This document shows positions 1 to 13,384 of a DNA stretch of 64,000 bases, one piece after another; within the stretch, counting starts at the first letter, position 1, and each line of letters begins with the position of its first letter. The stretch lies in NCBI GenBank assembly GCA_005281725.1, contig SSBO01000008.1, positions 3,702,671 to 3,766,670 on the forward strand, given 5' to 3'. Made by a program: the position numbers and the translations under genes. Source of the DNA: Wuchereria bancrofti. Lineage: Eukaryota > Nematoda > Chromadorea > Rhabditida > Onchocercidae. The notes beneath the pieces are model-generated. The model was given only the letters and a program-made list of their open reading frames with translations, was not told the DNA's origin and made no database searches.

Positions 1-525
1 AAAGTTTATAACTGCACTAATGAAATAGCATGGCTGTCTATCATCATCATTCAGACTTACACAGCTTCTTCAACATTTATTTTTCCGGTCCCAAGGAAAT
101 TATAGTTAAAGCAGCTTACAGTTATTTTTATTATTCATGAAGCACAAGGATTATATGCAAAGAATGCAAAGAAAAAAGTGAACATAGCTGAACTAAAATT
201 AAATCTGAAAAAAAAAATGAACATAGCTGAACTAAAATTAAATCTGAAACTAACATAGTATTGGAGTAAAGTTTTTGAAGGACTAATCCTGCTATCTATA
301 ACTATTATTCCAAATTATTTTTTTGCTTCGAATAATGCTAATGAGCAATCTTTTCCTAATTTATAATTACATATAAAATACAAAATCGATAAATGAATAA
401 GCGAATGAAAGCCATTAATTAACAAAATATGCATAAATTCATACCGTCAATACCTCAGCAACTTCAATATCATTCATCTATGCAATTTTTTTATGACAAG
501 TTAGACAACAATTGATTCATTTACG
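1..525. other. 3' flank of the syntaxin gene
   Basis: No gene is seen. This AT-rich stretch lies just downstream of the minus-strand syntaxin stop codon, so part of it is probably that gene's 3' UTR. On the minus strand, AATAAA-type hexamers occur opposite TTTATT at about 126-131 and 77-82 and could serve as poly(A) signals. The only clear structure is the 39-bp tandem duplication listed separately. Confidence 0.5.
179..250. repeat. 39-bp tandem duplication
   Basis: A unit beginning TGAACATAGCTGAACTAAAA at 179 recurs at 218, almost unchanged apart from the length of an A run. It is consistent with replication slippage. Confidence 0.85.
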
Positions 526-2887
526 TTATTTGGTGAAGAAGTATGCAATGAGAATGAGAATGAGAATGAAAGTAAAAAAAAATATAATTAAAAAAAATCT
601 CTTTTGTCGTGCCCTTTGTTGATATATAACAGCTCGTTGCACTGCTGTTGCACCCTGAAAAAAATTTTTTTTTTTCCTTTCATTTGTTCAAATGAAAAAG
701 AAAAAAGCAGCAAAATATATCTTAAATTTAAAACATAACAAAAATTCTGTAATTTTAACAAGAATAATATTTTGAAATTGTCCCACACTGAAGTATTAAA
801 ATACTTAATATTTTAAATAATAAAACTACTACACCTGTTGTACTTGCATAGATGCATGTTCCACATTTGCTTCAATACTATCCATAATTTCACCTTGATC
901 ATGCACAATTCTCGCCAAATCTTTCATTACCTGTGTCACATCACTGATATCCTGATCAAGCTGTCTCATCGCCTGAATATATAAATCATAGACAAGTTAC
1001 TAATTCTAATATTGCTCTCTAATCGTTTTATTCATCCTTCTTTGTTTTAAAATATTTTTTTAGAAGTAATTTATTTGCATATTTCCTTTTTTGAAAAGCA
1101 TACAGAAACATTGCAACAAAAAAAAAATAAATATTTATGTAGAAAATTACAAAAATTTCAGATTGTGTAAGTAGGAGAATTTTCGAGTTAAAGAAATTGA
1201 TTTGAAATTAATTTAGAGAAAGTTGTAACAAGCAACTATTCTTTAAAATTTCTTATTGAATTTCGAACAGTTAAAAATTAGTATAAATATAAAGTAATAA
1301 AATTGACTTAAGTTGTACGACATCGGACGCAATATACCTCCTACTTCATCTGCAAATTTATCAGAGAAATAAAATGGATCATGACTCGTTCAAAGCAAAT
1401 GTCCATAATGCTTCCTTCACAATCATTAAGTAAATTATAGTTGTAAAAAACAATGCTAATAAATTTTGTTTAAATTAATCACCTACTAGCACATAGAAAG
1501 TTAAATTATAACAAAACTTGAAATACTAATAAAAGAAATAAGCTGTAAAAGTGACCTCACTCCTTTCTCGAATTTCCGTCAGATGCTGCTGGTGTTGAAT
1601 CTGGAGTTGCTTTCGTTCCTGTTGTCCATTATCGTTTACTTGTTCTATCTATAATAAAAACAACAAACGATCAACAATGACATTCTTATAAAAGAAACAA
1701 ACAAAAAAGCTTCTTATGGACTTGTAATGTATGCTGAAAAATTAATGTTTATATGGATGGGAGAAAATAACTACGTTGAAATTAATTCCATAATTTGTAA
1801 ATTTTGAATTCATGTCTATTAAAACTTCTCAATTTCCTTGAAGCAAGATAAATGTTTTCTCTCTTTCCTCCTTTGTTTCGCTTCATATATATCACAGGTC
1901 ATCATTCTTTAAAATATAATATCCCAATCTTAAAACTAGGAGTTAGGTATGTCTCAGCAGTTACCTGATGGCTAACTTGTTGATCCTGAGCAGCTACTGC
2001 TTTCATTGATTCCTTTTCTTTCGCAATTGCATTCCTTTGCGCCACTTGTAAACGATTTAAAACACCAATTAAATCACCCATGAGTCGTTCACGATGAACT
2101 CTCATCGTCGATGCATATCTCTGAAAAATGACATACTATTGGACAAATAAATGTTAAGAAGAAACTTACATGCATAACAATTTAATTTATCAGTACAGCA
2201 AGTATCTGGATTTTAAAATTATAAAATCAGTCACAGATGAAACCTGATCGTTCGATAATTCCACCAAGCGTTTCATTAAAGTATTCGTTTCTTTACTTAA
2301 TGCATTGGCTGATGATGTTACCTCTGCTACCTGATCACGTAAATGTTCGCCATCATCACTGCTACCTATTTTTCCACCTAACACTTCCAATTGTTGTACT
2401 GAAATTTGATTATTTACGATTTCTTAAAATTACACTAGTGTCAGACTCAGATCCCTTTCTTAAATTAATTTACTATTTGCTCAATTTCTTACTAAATTTA
2501 TAAAAGATAACCGAAAGAAGATTTCTATTATCAGCTTCAGGAAATAAACATATTAGATCTTTATCTCACTATTTGTAACATTAGATGGATAAAGGTGTCT
2601 TAAAGTTTGACAGCAGTTACATTAACAACAACAAACTAAAGAATGAATCATCTCGAGATTTCTGAATTTGGAGAATGAGAGAAAATGAATACTGCACCAA
2701 ATAAAAGCAATTTCATGTTAAGCAAAAACCGTAATAGCATATAATTAATATTAAGAATTATTCTAAGATGATAACAGTAGAAAAGAATTCAAAAAGGGAA
2801 AAAAGTCAAACCGTATTGGCTTAATCGTTGGATATTACTTGCAATAGTTGATACTAACGTGCTACCTTCAACACTATCTGAATTCAT
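526..2887 (-). CDS. syx-7: Qa-SNARE syntaxin, syntaxin-7/12 (Pep12) group
   Basis: Endosomal t-SNARE that pairs with Qb, Qc and R SNAREs to drive membrane fusion. Exons, in transcript order: 2887-2812, 2398-2244, 2120-1965, 1648-1556, 972-835, 654-526 (747 nt, 248 aa, all junctions in frame). Residues 1 to about 130 form the N-terminal helical (Habc-like) part; LMKRLVELSNDQ and NRLQVAQRNAIAKEKES resemble syntaxin 7. The SNARE helix spans about 155-215, with the zero-layer Gln at 186 in IVHDQGEIMDSIEANVEHA. A single C-terminal anchor of Phe, Ile and Leu spans about 226-246, followed by only two residues. Every intron has GT donor and AG acceptor. An acceptor-like AG lies 10 nt before the ATG. 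The anchor exon is odd: it is made of T runs and an ATTCTC microsatellite. The family assignment is firm; the choice of syx-7 over another endosomal syntaxin is an inference. Confidence 0.92.
547..569 (-). repeat. Hexanucleotide microsatellite inside syntaxin exon 6
   Basis: On the plus strand AATGAG is repeated almost four times. On the coding strand this reads ATTCTC repeats and encodes alternating Ile-Leu within the transmembrane anchor. Runs of eight and nine T lie just upstream in the same exon and encode Phe. Confidence 0.9.
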
Positions 2888-2897
2888 CGTCTGTTAC

Positions 2898-2899
2898 CT
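2898..2899 (-). promoter_or_regulatory. Possible trans-splice acceptor of the syntaxin gene
   Basis: On the minus strand a pyrimidine-rich CTTTTCTTTTTAG ends 10 nt upstream of the ATG. That spacing is typical of spliced-leader addition in nematodes. An acceptor for a 5'-UTR intron would look the same. Confidence 0.45.
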
Positions 2900-5800
2900 A
2901 AAAAGAAAAGTACAAATGCAAACAAATACAAAAAGCAAAATGCATAATTTCGAAAATAATATATAGAATAAAAACAATTCACGAACAGTACTTGTCACAC
3001 TTTCTTCCTGTCAAACTGATTTCAACGATAATTTAAACAGAAAAATTAAAAGAATAAATAAAAATATACAAAAAAAAAGTGCCATGAAAACAATATATAG
3101 TTTAATGAAAAAATATGTTTTCCCGGTACAATTCATGAAGATTACGCCCTCAATTTATCGCAGAAAGTTAAGTATTACTTCATGTTAGTAATATCGATTT
3201 CTAGTAGTTACATTACTTCATATCATACTATTCTACAATATACTTCTTAAATCATGTTATAGATCATTCTCCCAAATATATGTCATAAAGTAATAATTAA
3301 ATTATAGAATATTATTATTCCTACACATTACTTTAATAATTCCATTAGTAGCCTTACTAATTAATCAACTTATTCATCAATTCTTGCATAAAAATTACTG
3401 CTATTGCGAAGATACGCCAACTGACTGTTAGTAGCTAATTCGAAAACATGAAAAAAAAACAAATTTCAAAATTGATGGAGAACAATTCACAAAGTATAAA
3501 AAAAGACTTTAGAAATATTATTATTTCAGAAATTAGAGAGAAAAAAACTAACAACTTATGTAACCAAAAAAAAAAAAAAAAGTGATATATGTATTGAATG
3601 AATGATCTTTGTTAAACATAAATGTATACTTTACTTAGATATAACAATTAGACATGGATCAGTTTATTTTATCTTTCCTTTATTCCTGCTTTTTCCAAGT
3701 ATTAAAATGACAATTATGTATTTCAACAAGTATCAATTGAGATGAGAAGACAAGAAATCATAGTATTGGAATTCTCATAATGCATCATCCCCTCGGTATA
3801 TAAGAATGGAACAAAAAAAAAAAAGAAAATCAAATTTTAGAGGAAATAGTCATATGGGCAAATAATAAATGTTCCTTTTTCTTATAGAATATACAATGAG
3901 TGATAGAAAAATGAAAAAAAAAAAAAAAAACTTTTTTTTTTCATCTTATTCTTATGAATGAAAAATAAATCTCTCACTAACCTTTTGTGTTATTTTCTCT
4001 CAATGATCCTTCCGTTTACCGATACCCTTACAGACAGATTCATGTGTTAAAACATTTTGCTTCTTTAATAAAAATTTTCAAACATATCACTACAATTTGG
4101 GGAAAAGGCAGAAAAGACAAAAAAAAAAAAAAAAAGAAAACAAAAAGAAACAAAGAAAAACCATTGCAGCAATAAAATCGTGAATAATGCTACAATAGAT
4201 AGTAGAGGACAATTGATTATTTATTTCATACTATGTAATCAACTGTCCTTAATTAATTTCATCAATGATATACATCAGATAACAGTTCTTAATTTTAATT
4301 CCTATCATTAATAAAAACAAATAATTGATCAAACGATTTTTACAAATTCAACAATTTTATACTGGCACATATCCGTTTATAATCCACTGGAAAGACTGCA
4401 GTACATCCTTCATTTCTAACAATTTCAATAATTTCCCTATAATTGCTTATCATCATAAAAGCTACAAATCATTTAAATATGCAAAATTTTTTCAGCTACT
4501 TGTGTAAAATTTGCATAAAATTCTAGATAACCTATTCAACAAGATAATATTATCTAAGATGACTCATCACAATCAATATTACGACTATCAATAAAGCTAG
4601 CAATAATAATTTCTAGAAAAATATCACATACAATCGAGATACATCATATATTGCAATATTTCTGATATGATCTAAGATATTCCTAATTTGATAAAGAACT
4701 TAATTTGATTCATTTTAAATAGTAGCATAGAATAATAGTAAGTGTAAGCAAAATAGAACAATGAAAAACTGCAATCAATAAATCAATCAATCAATCAATC
4801 AATGAACCAATCAATCGATTAACCAATTAATCTCGTATGAATGAAACTTCACTCTGTCAAACAAATAAATAAAGTTATAATTTGATATTGAGAGTTGAAT
4901 AGAAATACCAAACCAATAGGAAGGACAAATTTCATTTCTTTCACTACCACTTCTGTTTTACTCTCTATTCCGCTCCCAAATCGGTCGTCTAAAAGACCAT
5001 TTCGCGTATTTCGCATTGTTATAAATATCATTGATATAACGGGAAGGTTGCATTTATTTTGCAAATTGTTTAATCGTCGTAAATTCAAATTCTTATTTTA
5101 TTCATTCGAGAATTACCACTCAAATTTCACGTTTAATCTTGCCTAATTTTAATGTTATCTATAAATCTAAACTCTATCAAATGATTTAAATTTTTAACTG
5201 TTCTCGTCAATTATTAAAATAATCAGTAAAGATGTCTGAGCGTTTTCTAAATTTAGCTTTAATCAAATAGAAAAAAAAAAAAGAAAGAAATACCGGACAA
5301 TGTTATACATAAAAGGGAAGTCATATCGATTCTCTCAAAATCTACAAATTTTATCTCTCAGAAATTTCTTAGATTAAAATTTCACTGATTCATTATGTAA
5401 ATATAACAATTTAAGAAATAATTTTAATTTCATTTCTATGTAATGGTTACAGAGACGATATCAATGAACTTTCAGCACTATTAATGCTACTGCTACTTCA
5501 TAAAACGATGAATTTAAATTCTTTGAATTTTTTTCCTTACACATTTGAATTCTTCTCAAGTCAAATCAATTTTTTAAAACCAAAACTGATCAGCTCATTT
5601 TCACCAAACTTTATCAATTTCATCACTCGAAGACAAAATGCAATGGAGAAATCTAATATGAGCAAACTTTGTTCCTATTATTATTATTATTACTTAGCCC
5701 TTTATAACAATGAGATTTAAATCATACAATCCTGCTGCAATATTAAATATCATCCCAGAATTTTCTAAATTTCACTTCTTCCCTTTCCCTTTAGTCCTAC

Positions 5801-7314
5801 CTTTTAAATAATTCAAATTTAAAATCAATATTTCAACAATATAATTCTTAATTGGTATACAGATATGCCGAACCTATCAACCAAACAATTTTAAGTAGTA
5901 TCCATTAAATAAGGATAAGAAGGATAAATAATAATTGCAAAACTGACTGAAAATATGAATGAGAAATTTTGAAAATAACTATAAAATAGGACAAATGATG
6001 CCATTCATCGATAGTATCTTCTACGAATATGTCTTTCTTTTTTTGTTCTTTTCATATTTTATGATAATCAGTACATCATACTTATATTCTCGTACCAAAC
6101 AGGAAACAACTCTCACTTCATTTCATTCATATAGAAAAAAATCATTCTAACTTTTTCATCATTGTTTTTGATAAATTAAAAAATACCAACTCCTATTGAA
6201 TTTAGATTTTTAATCAATAGATGAGGGAGAAAAAAAAAACTCAATATGCTCAGATCAAAACCATACAATGAAGTAAAATATAACATACTATCCAGCACTT
6301 CAAAATTATATCATATACTTTTAAAATGAAGAAAAAGAGTAAGAAATAAGCTGTAGAATTGAATAAATCGATATTATTAGCAAATTCTTTCGCTGAATAA
6401 ATCATTTTACTTATGTACAAATAATAGCAAAAACCCGTAGATGAAAATTGTTTCATGCTGGAAGATTGAGTGGATGATGATCACAAAGACTGAAAAGAAA
6501 TGCTTTTTAAAATACGACAGAATATCATTGTTCAAATTTATAAAACAAAAAATTATTAGCAACTAAACGGATTTATCCCTCCCAATTCTTCTTTTCTTTT
6601 TTATGCTTTTGATTCGTCTTTTTTTTTATCTTCTCTTTTCGACCATATTCAGTGGAAATGATTGACATAAAGTATTCCACTATATTTAATAGGAATAATT
6701 GAGATGGAATAATTATTGATAATAATTGAGATCTTTAACAAAGATAGGTCAAATCCGTCCAGTAACAAAAGCACAATCTGCGAAAAATTATAATTTCCAT
6801 AGAAATAAATTTCACGGTATGCAGACCAAATTTATAATAAAAACCCTGAAAAGAGATAAACAATAAATGATAGAAAGGTTCAAAACAATATAATCAAAAA
6901 CCAAATTTAATTATGATATCACGAGGAGCGTATTGAAAAATGTAACACAGTAGAATAATATACAAAAAATGTTAGCAATAAAAAGGAATATTTTCAATGA
7001 AAAAGGCCTGAAATAGCAAAAAATTCGAGTAATTTATTGTTGGAGTATAACATATAATTTTAATAAACAATAGATGATAGAAAAATTCTATTCATAAAAA
7101 AAAAAACTTTTTTATTCAAAATCTAATATAAACTCCAACGTACTTACAGAAATTATAAATAATAGTACAAATTTATGAATGATTAAACTGATCAGAAAAC
7201 AATCGTTAGGAAGTAATAATAGTAATTAAATGCCCTGAGGTAGTATAAAAGAAAAGAATATAAAAAAGCAGAGAAACAAATGGAAGACCTAAAATCATGA
7301 GAAGAATGAAATCG
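2900..7314. other. Intergenic region, syntaxin to fcp-1
   Basis: About 4.4 kb between two minus-strand genes, AT-rich with many A/T runs. Open frames here are short and low in complexity. One exon-like minus-strand stretch near 4915-5040 is described in the findings. The syntaxin promoter should lie directly above 2900, but I see no defined element. Confidence 0.5.
4772..4816. repeat. AATC tetranucleotide microsatellite
   Basis: CAATCAATAAATCAATCAAT and onward: about ten tetramers with two or three interruptions. Confidence 0.9.
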
Positions 7315-10300
7315 TTACATTGCAAAAAATTGCCGCTCAACATCAGCTGCCATATCGTCATCATCTGATTCTGATTCAGCACAGCATGATGATTTCTCAG
7401 ATTCATTCTCTTCCACATTTTCTAAAGCTTGTTTCTTAGTGGATGAAGCACTATCTTCCTCATTGTTCTCTTCAGATCTTCGTTTTACAGAACTATCTTC
7501 TTTTGAGGGTAAAGTTTTCACTGATTTTTCTTCTAGATTTTCTTCATCATTATCGGACGCATCCTCTGATAATGCTTCATCAACCTGAAATATCAGGTAA
7601 ATTAACATTTATTAATGTTTAGTAGTAAATGAAGAAAAGAAGTCTTAAATCATTGAAATTTATGTCATTTCAAAAAAAAAAGACTGAAATAAAAATTTAC
7701 TTCGCCAGTCATAAGCGACAAAGCTTCTTTACCAAGTGTAGGTAATCTTGAGATTTCATCAACGACGATAATGCCACCTTGAAGTTTTTCTGTGCTTCGT
7801 GCTTCATCTTTCAACAATTCAAATTCTTTTTCATCCGCCTAAAAATATAGACATAAATCATGACTTAAATAAACGGAATTCAATCCTTTTTTTTTCACTC
7901 CATAAAAAAAATGATAACTGATAAAAAGAAAACAAAATCATTCGCTATAACCAACAATTGTAACAAAGTTACCAATAATCAGAATGTTTTACTGAATGTG
8001 TCTTGAAATGATAACTGCAATTAAATATCAGTTTGCTAGTTAATAAATTGAATGATAATGGACGATACCTTTTCCCATCTTTCAACACAGGTAAATAACC
8101 ATTTGGGATTCACTATGTATATATTTCGTAGCTTTTCTGCTTCATGAACTTTCCTAAAAAATCAGAATGTGTGCCATGTCTTATAAATAATGGCATTTTG
8201 AAAAATTCAATGAGCCAAAAAATAAAATTTGGAAATTCGCAAACAATTCACAAAAGTCTATGAAATATTGCTAACTGAATTCTTTTTTGGCGGGATCAAA
8301 TCATGGTAACTTTTTAGAAAGTAAACGTGATAATAAATCGAAATATTATGTTAAGTGTTCTCATTTTGCAATTGGGCTTTTTTGGAATGATATCTACTAT
8401 AGCACAAAGCTGCAAAGAACTATTAGTGTTTTAAAAAAGTTTTTTTCAATTTGTGACTTGAAAGTTTGATTATTCAATCATTACATGTTAATATTCTTTA
8501 AAGAAAGAACAAGAACAAACAAATATTGAATGAAGCTAGAAATTACACTAACGTTGTGCCCCACCGTGCCGCAATCACGTGAGTTGTAGAATTATTCACG
8601 TTGTCAGTAACAACTGCACCGAACTGCACACACAAGCGATACACTTCTGTTTTCTTAATATCAACACCAACGGGTACAATGCCACTTAGTACTATCGAGC
8701 ATTCACGTAACACTTGTTTTCGAAGGTATGATATTATTCCTTTCAAGTCCTTAAATACCAAATTTTATATCACAAATGTTCAAGAAAACATTGAAGTGAA
8801 AGTATTTATAAAGAAGCTATTGTTGTGAACAATTTTCATAACTTAGTTAATGAGTTTCACTAATTTTCAATATTATACCATCAAAATGCGGTATTACAAA
8901 ATCTCATACGGTACATTATATTACAACAAAATTAGAATTTCTAGCACTTTAATGTTTTTTATTTCATTAAACGTTGTTCATATGTCAATAAAATTAATCA
9001 AAAAAGGACATATATGCAAAACAAATACAGAAAATTGTTAAACATACCGGGAAACGGTTTACTTTTGCACTGTCAAAGAGCTCATAAAAAGCACTATGTA
9101 CTTTTGTCAGGACAAGAGCAACATATTCCAGTGTTTCATCATCTTCTGATTCCATATCTTGTTCTGCGTAACTGCTAGAAAGAATTGGTTCACCTTTCTC
9201 GTATCTTGGAGCATTGATGTCACCAATTTCTTTAAAGAATCGATATGGCTTTACCTATAAATTAAATCCGAACTATGCAAATTTTAACAGATGCATCCAT
9301 AACATAGATATGACTATGATAAGTTTTTCATCACAAAGTTTGCCAAGTTCTTAATCACCTGAATAAGAGCATCTGAGTATTGCCAAACATCAGGCCTGTC
9401 ATCAATCATTACAATCATATGATCGCCACATGGAAATAACGCTTGCATATTTCGTGTTTTATACATCGCACAAAATAATTCATCGCGTGATAATATCCCT
9501 TAAATATTTTTTAAAACATGATTGCTCAATAGATTTCTATTCACATTTTTTGGTATTTTTGGTATTTGGTATGTTTGTTCCAACCATCATAACTGGCAGA
9601 ATGCATTAGAGGAGGAGCACTAAGCATTAACAGATCATTTTTAAATTTCTTAAAAACTTTTAAATTATTTTGAGAGCTGTCAAGTAAATCAAGTAATTCA
9701 CACGGTTTACATACAGTATTGCTATCTGAAATAATAGAATTACAAATAACTAACTGTGGCCAAAATATATCTTCTCAGGATCTAAAAACTCCGCGATACG
9801 ATGTGCATATTGTCTTTCTCCATAACTAATTATATGCATTTCATAGAGGCCAGCCATACGTCGCAAAAATTCGCGTGCATGTGGACGAATTTTGGTGTAA
9901 AAATCAGTCCCTTTTAGTTTATAATGCAAAACATCCTGAAGAAAAAAACTAGTGAAAAATATTCATGTTTAATAATAACGTAATATGCATATTAGTAAGT
10001 ACAAATAGATATTCGATTAGATGCTAATGCTTAATTCCTTCATTTAGAAATATCCTTTTTCAGTAATAGTCTGAAATCAAATTTCCTGTTTGGTAATTAA
10101 TTTGAAATCCAACTTGCTACATAGCAAGAAAAAAAACGTCAAATTTAAAAACTATTATAACATATCTTCAAAGGGCTAATCTTACCGTATCTTTTTCCAG
10201 TTTAAAAGTATGATTGGTTGTATGTATAAGTGTTTGGTCTAAATCAACCAACAATACCAATTTGCGTGCTTTTAAGAGCAGTTCACGATCTCGACTGCCT

Positions 10301-11415
10301 ATCTTTCGAGCCAGCTAAAATCATGATTACGTATAACACTTAACATTTAAACAACACGTTTTAATTTAGAATAATTATTTTTTAATAAAATTTAGAATGA
10401 ACCTCATCAGAGACGATCAGTTCAGGAACATGGTGTATCATCGACACGTTTGCAGTACTGGCTTCCGTTAAATCTCCAGATGTTCCTGGCTTACTATAAA
10501 GATCTCTTTTAAATCTTACATTTTTTTCTTCAGCTTCAACAAATAATATATGTATAATTTATTATATAAAATCAGCAACATTATGTTAAGAAATATTTCC
10601 TTTTTTAAAGGAATATTTTAACAGATTTTGCTGATTTTTTTAGTACAAAGAATTGTTAATTGATACAAATACAAACCAACCCTCTTAAATCTTTGCCGCA
10701 CGATGCGCACATATCTTTGATAACAATTGCATGACTACAGGCTCGTAGACTGGCAACAGTCATACCTTTTTTTAATTTCTACAAAAAGAGAAATTTACAA
10801 AACTGACGTTTGGACTCAATCAATTCAAGTGCATCAGTAATTGCGGATAGCGCATCAAATCTTAGATGTTTAATTACCCAACTTATGGGGAGTGAACTTA
10901 CTATTTTTCCTAAACGTCAGAGAAAAACATACGCTAACACCATGAATGGAGCACTAAAATATCGAATAAGCTACTGATCTAATCGTTTTTACCATTTTTT
11001 TTTCTATCAAATGATGCGACTAATAATAATTTTAATACTAATTGATTGAAATGAGAAAACTTAACATACAATTATTTATTTCTGAATACAAACAAAGGAA
11101 TTAAAAATTACGTATATTGGTGATATTAAGTGATTTTTACATATTCATTTTGAACGAGTGAAACACTCAATATATGTAAATAGGAAGTTGTAAACAAACA
11201 TCAGCACCAAACATACTTACATTCCCTTTTTTAATGGTAGTATCAATGCTAACAACACCGGATACAGAAGCTTTTAACGATTTTTTCTCACCACTTTTAC
11301 TATCGTAGATGAGAAGAACAGCATCAGCAGATACGTAAGCACCGTCGGTGACTTTCCAATTAACCAGTTCACCCTCTTCTTCATCATCAAACGTTATATC
11401 TGTTTTACTTTCCAT
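7315..11415 (-). CDS. fcp-1: RNA polymerase II CTD phosphatase FCP1
   Basis: Nuclear Mg-dependent phosphatase that removes phosphates from the Pol II C-terminal repeat so the polymerase can be recycled. Exons: 11415-11221, 10778-10681, 10493-10403, 10314-10186, 9935-9755, 9498-9359, 9254-9048, 8749-8553, 8153-8069, 7838-7701, 7584-7315 (1,731 nt, 576 aa, in frame throughout). Residues 1-65 start MESKTDITFDDEEEGE and match the FCP1 N-terminal lipoyl-like part; CSHAIVIKDMCASCG follows. The FCPH (HAD-type) domain has the acyl-phosphate motif DLDQT at 152-156, YGERQYAHRIAEFLDPEK, and the metal-binding Asp pair at 264-265 in MIVMIDDRPDVW. A BRCT domain occupies about 348-441, with its conserved Trp in NPKWLFTCVERW. 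The tail is acidic and Ser-rich and ends in MAADVERQFFAM, positioned like the TFIIF (RAP74)-binding helix. The protein is shorter than human FCP1, mostly in the tail. Confidence 0.95.
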
Positions 11416-11426
11416 ATTTCCAGCAG

Positions 11427-11428
11427 CT
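11427..11428 (-). promoter_or_regulatory. Possible trans-splice acceptor of fcp-1
   Basis: On the minus strand ATTTCTTTCAG ends 11 nt upstream of the fcp-1 ATG, the usual arrangement for spliced-leader addition. It also limits how far upstream the coding start can be. Confidence 0.5.
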
Positions 11429-13384
11429 GAAAGAAATATTAGAGTGTTTTTTAGCACCACTTAATAAAATAGATCCCATATTTCCGAACACGTAACATAC
11501 GTAAACTCACGGGTTCATGTAGCAACTCTTATTTACATATATTTACATATATTCATATTTACATATATTTACAAATCAAGTAGGGAAATCTAATAGCTTA
11601 CACACTTCCATATAAATAGCATAAAAAATTGATAATATAAAAAATGAAGAAACATGAGATTAAGCCAAAAATTAATATAAATAATTGCATACTAAAAGAA
11701 AAATAACTCATTGAAAAAGGGTAGTTTACAGATAAGCTAATTATAATGACATGTCTAATAAGAAAAATCTAATCACACTTACGATCCCGATATTCTTTAG
11801 GAATATAATAAAAATAAATTAAAAAAGGCCTATTTCGGAGAGATTGAAACTAGACTTATTCTTTTTGATATAGTAAATTAAAAAGTTTCCGTAAAACTAA
11901 AAAATGATAAATAACAATGACTGAATTATAAATCAAAAATAATGATTTTTCGAAAATTTCCTATAATATGAACAATTATCATTCGAGCACTAAATAAAAA
12001 AAATTTTCATCAATTAAAATGAAATCATTGTTAATCCCAAAGGTATAGCTACCAATCTAGAAAAAAATGATATAAAAAATATAATTTAATAGAGGAAAGC
12101 GGGAATATTGATTTTGAAGGAACGAAGAATAAGGAAATATATAGATGACGGAATGGTCAAGAATACTTCCAGCAATTTGACCTATTCTCTTAGATCTCAG
12201 CTTAATCTTTCATTATCATCGTCATTATCATCAAACATTATCATCAATTATTATCATCATGATGATATCACCACCATCTATTAAGTTCATTACGCAAATA
12301 AACTATTTTTGTAATATCATATTTCTAATAAATTATTTCTTTAAATGCATATCACGCATACCTGTTCACGTTTCAAGTCTCACGTGCTTCAACTCTCATC
12401 TACATTTATGCTAATATACCATTTCTGTATTGCTCTTATCACAATGTTATATTTAGTTAACGCTGATCGAAAAGATCAAAACATATTCAAATATGAGAAG
12501 AATCGATTTACTTATGTTAAGTTAAGTGATCTACAGCAAACAATCGAATAATTCTCGAGATTACCTAATAATCAATTAATTATACATGTCATCTCACGTA
12601 CTACCTCACGTATAGAATGCTATCATTTGACGTCTCTTACTTTTATAGCACTCAGATGTTTGTCTATTTTACGTCAATCATACGTTTGGGAAAATTTTAA
12701 TAAACACAAATTACAAATTAAAAAAGAATATTCAATATGCTACCTTAACCTTTCGCAAGTTGAACATAATCCCATCATAGCATTGTCAACAAAAATATTA
12801 GTTTCCACCTTGATGGTGGCTTTGCATTGGTACCTGTATTCTCGAGAAATCTCGGGATTTCTTGGCATTGTGTATGTATGTATGCCGCTTCATCTGATAA
12901 TTTCTCATTCTGTTACCAATGATATATTGTTCATCTCTCAATATCTATAATCATCTCATCCCAATCATTACTCAACACTGACATTGTTATCTCTGTCTCT
13001 CTCTGCCTCTCCATTCATTCTTCTCTCTCTTTCTATTCCTATTCATCTCTGTCGAATTATGTAATACAAAAAAGTCGAAACGTTATTAAAATTAAACAAC
13101 AAAGGAAAAAAAGTGCTCCAAAGAATTTAAAAATTTAAATTATTCATTAAATTTAAAAATATACTATAAAAGGAGGAAGAAATGCAATGAAAACTTTAAA
13201 CATATTAAATTTATTTTACCAAAAAGTGTAATTCATTTAAATTTCTTTCTAAAAATTGTCAACAAAAAAAGGAAGAAATAAATGAAAATGAGGAAGTAAT
13301 AAGTACCAGTTACTTTCATTATACATTTTCTCTTCCTTTCAGATTGTTTCATTCAAAATTGGAGGATAATTTTGTGGAAGTGAG
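11429..13384. other. Divergent intergenic region between fcp-1 and mtx-1
   Basis: About 1.9 kb between the two head-to-head start codons, so it should hold both promoters. It contains ATC-rich simple sequence near 12215-12275 and a somewhat less AT-rich part at 12340-12960. That part carries two open plus-strand frames (69 and 108 codons), which I regard as chance. A good acceptor-like CTTTCAG ends at 13342, 42 nt before the mtx-1 ATG, and may be its trans-splice site. Confidence 0.5.

Noticed and set aside
4895..5146. Plus-strand open frame opposite the exon-like minus stretch
   Set aside because: The minus strand has the better codon pattern; the plus frame continues into AT-rich sequence and looks like its shadow.
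12345..12551. 69-codon plus-strand open frame
   Set aside because: Same reasons; mixed hydrophobic sequence without motif or splice context.
12627..12950. 108-codon plus-strand open frame between fcp-1 and mtx-1
   Set aside because: No recognisable domain. With this base composition a frame of this length is not very unlikely in 64 kb, and it lies in the shared promoter region.
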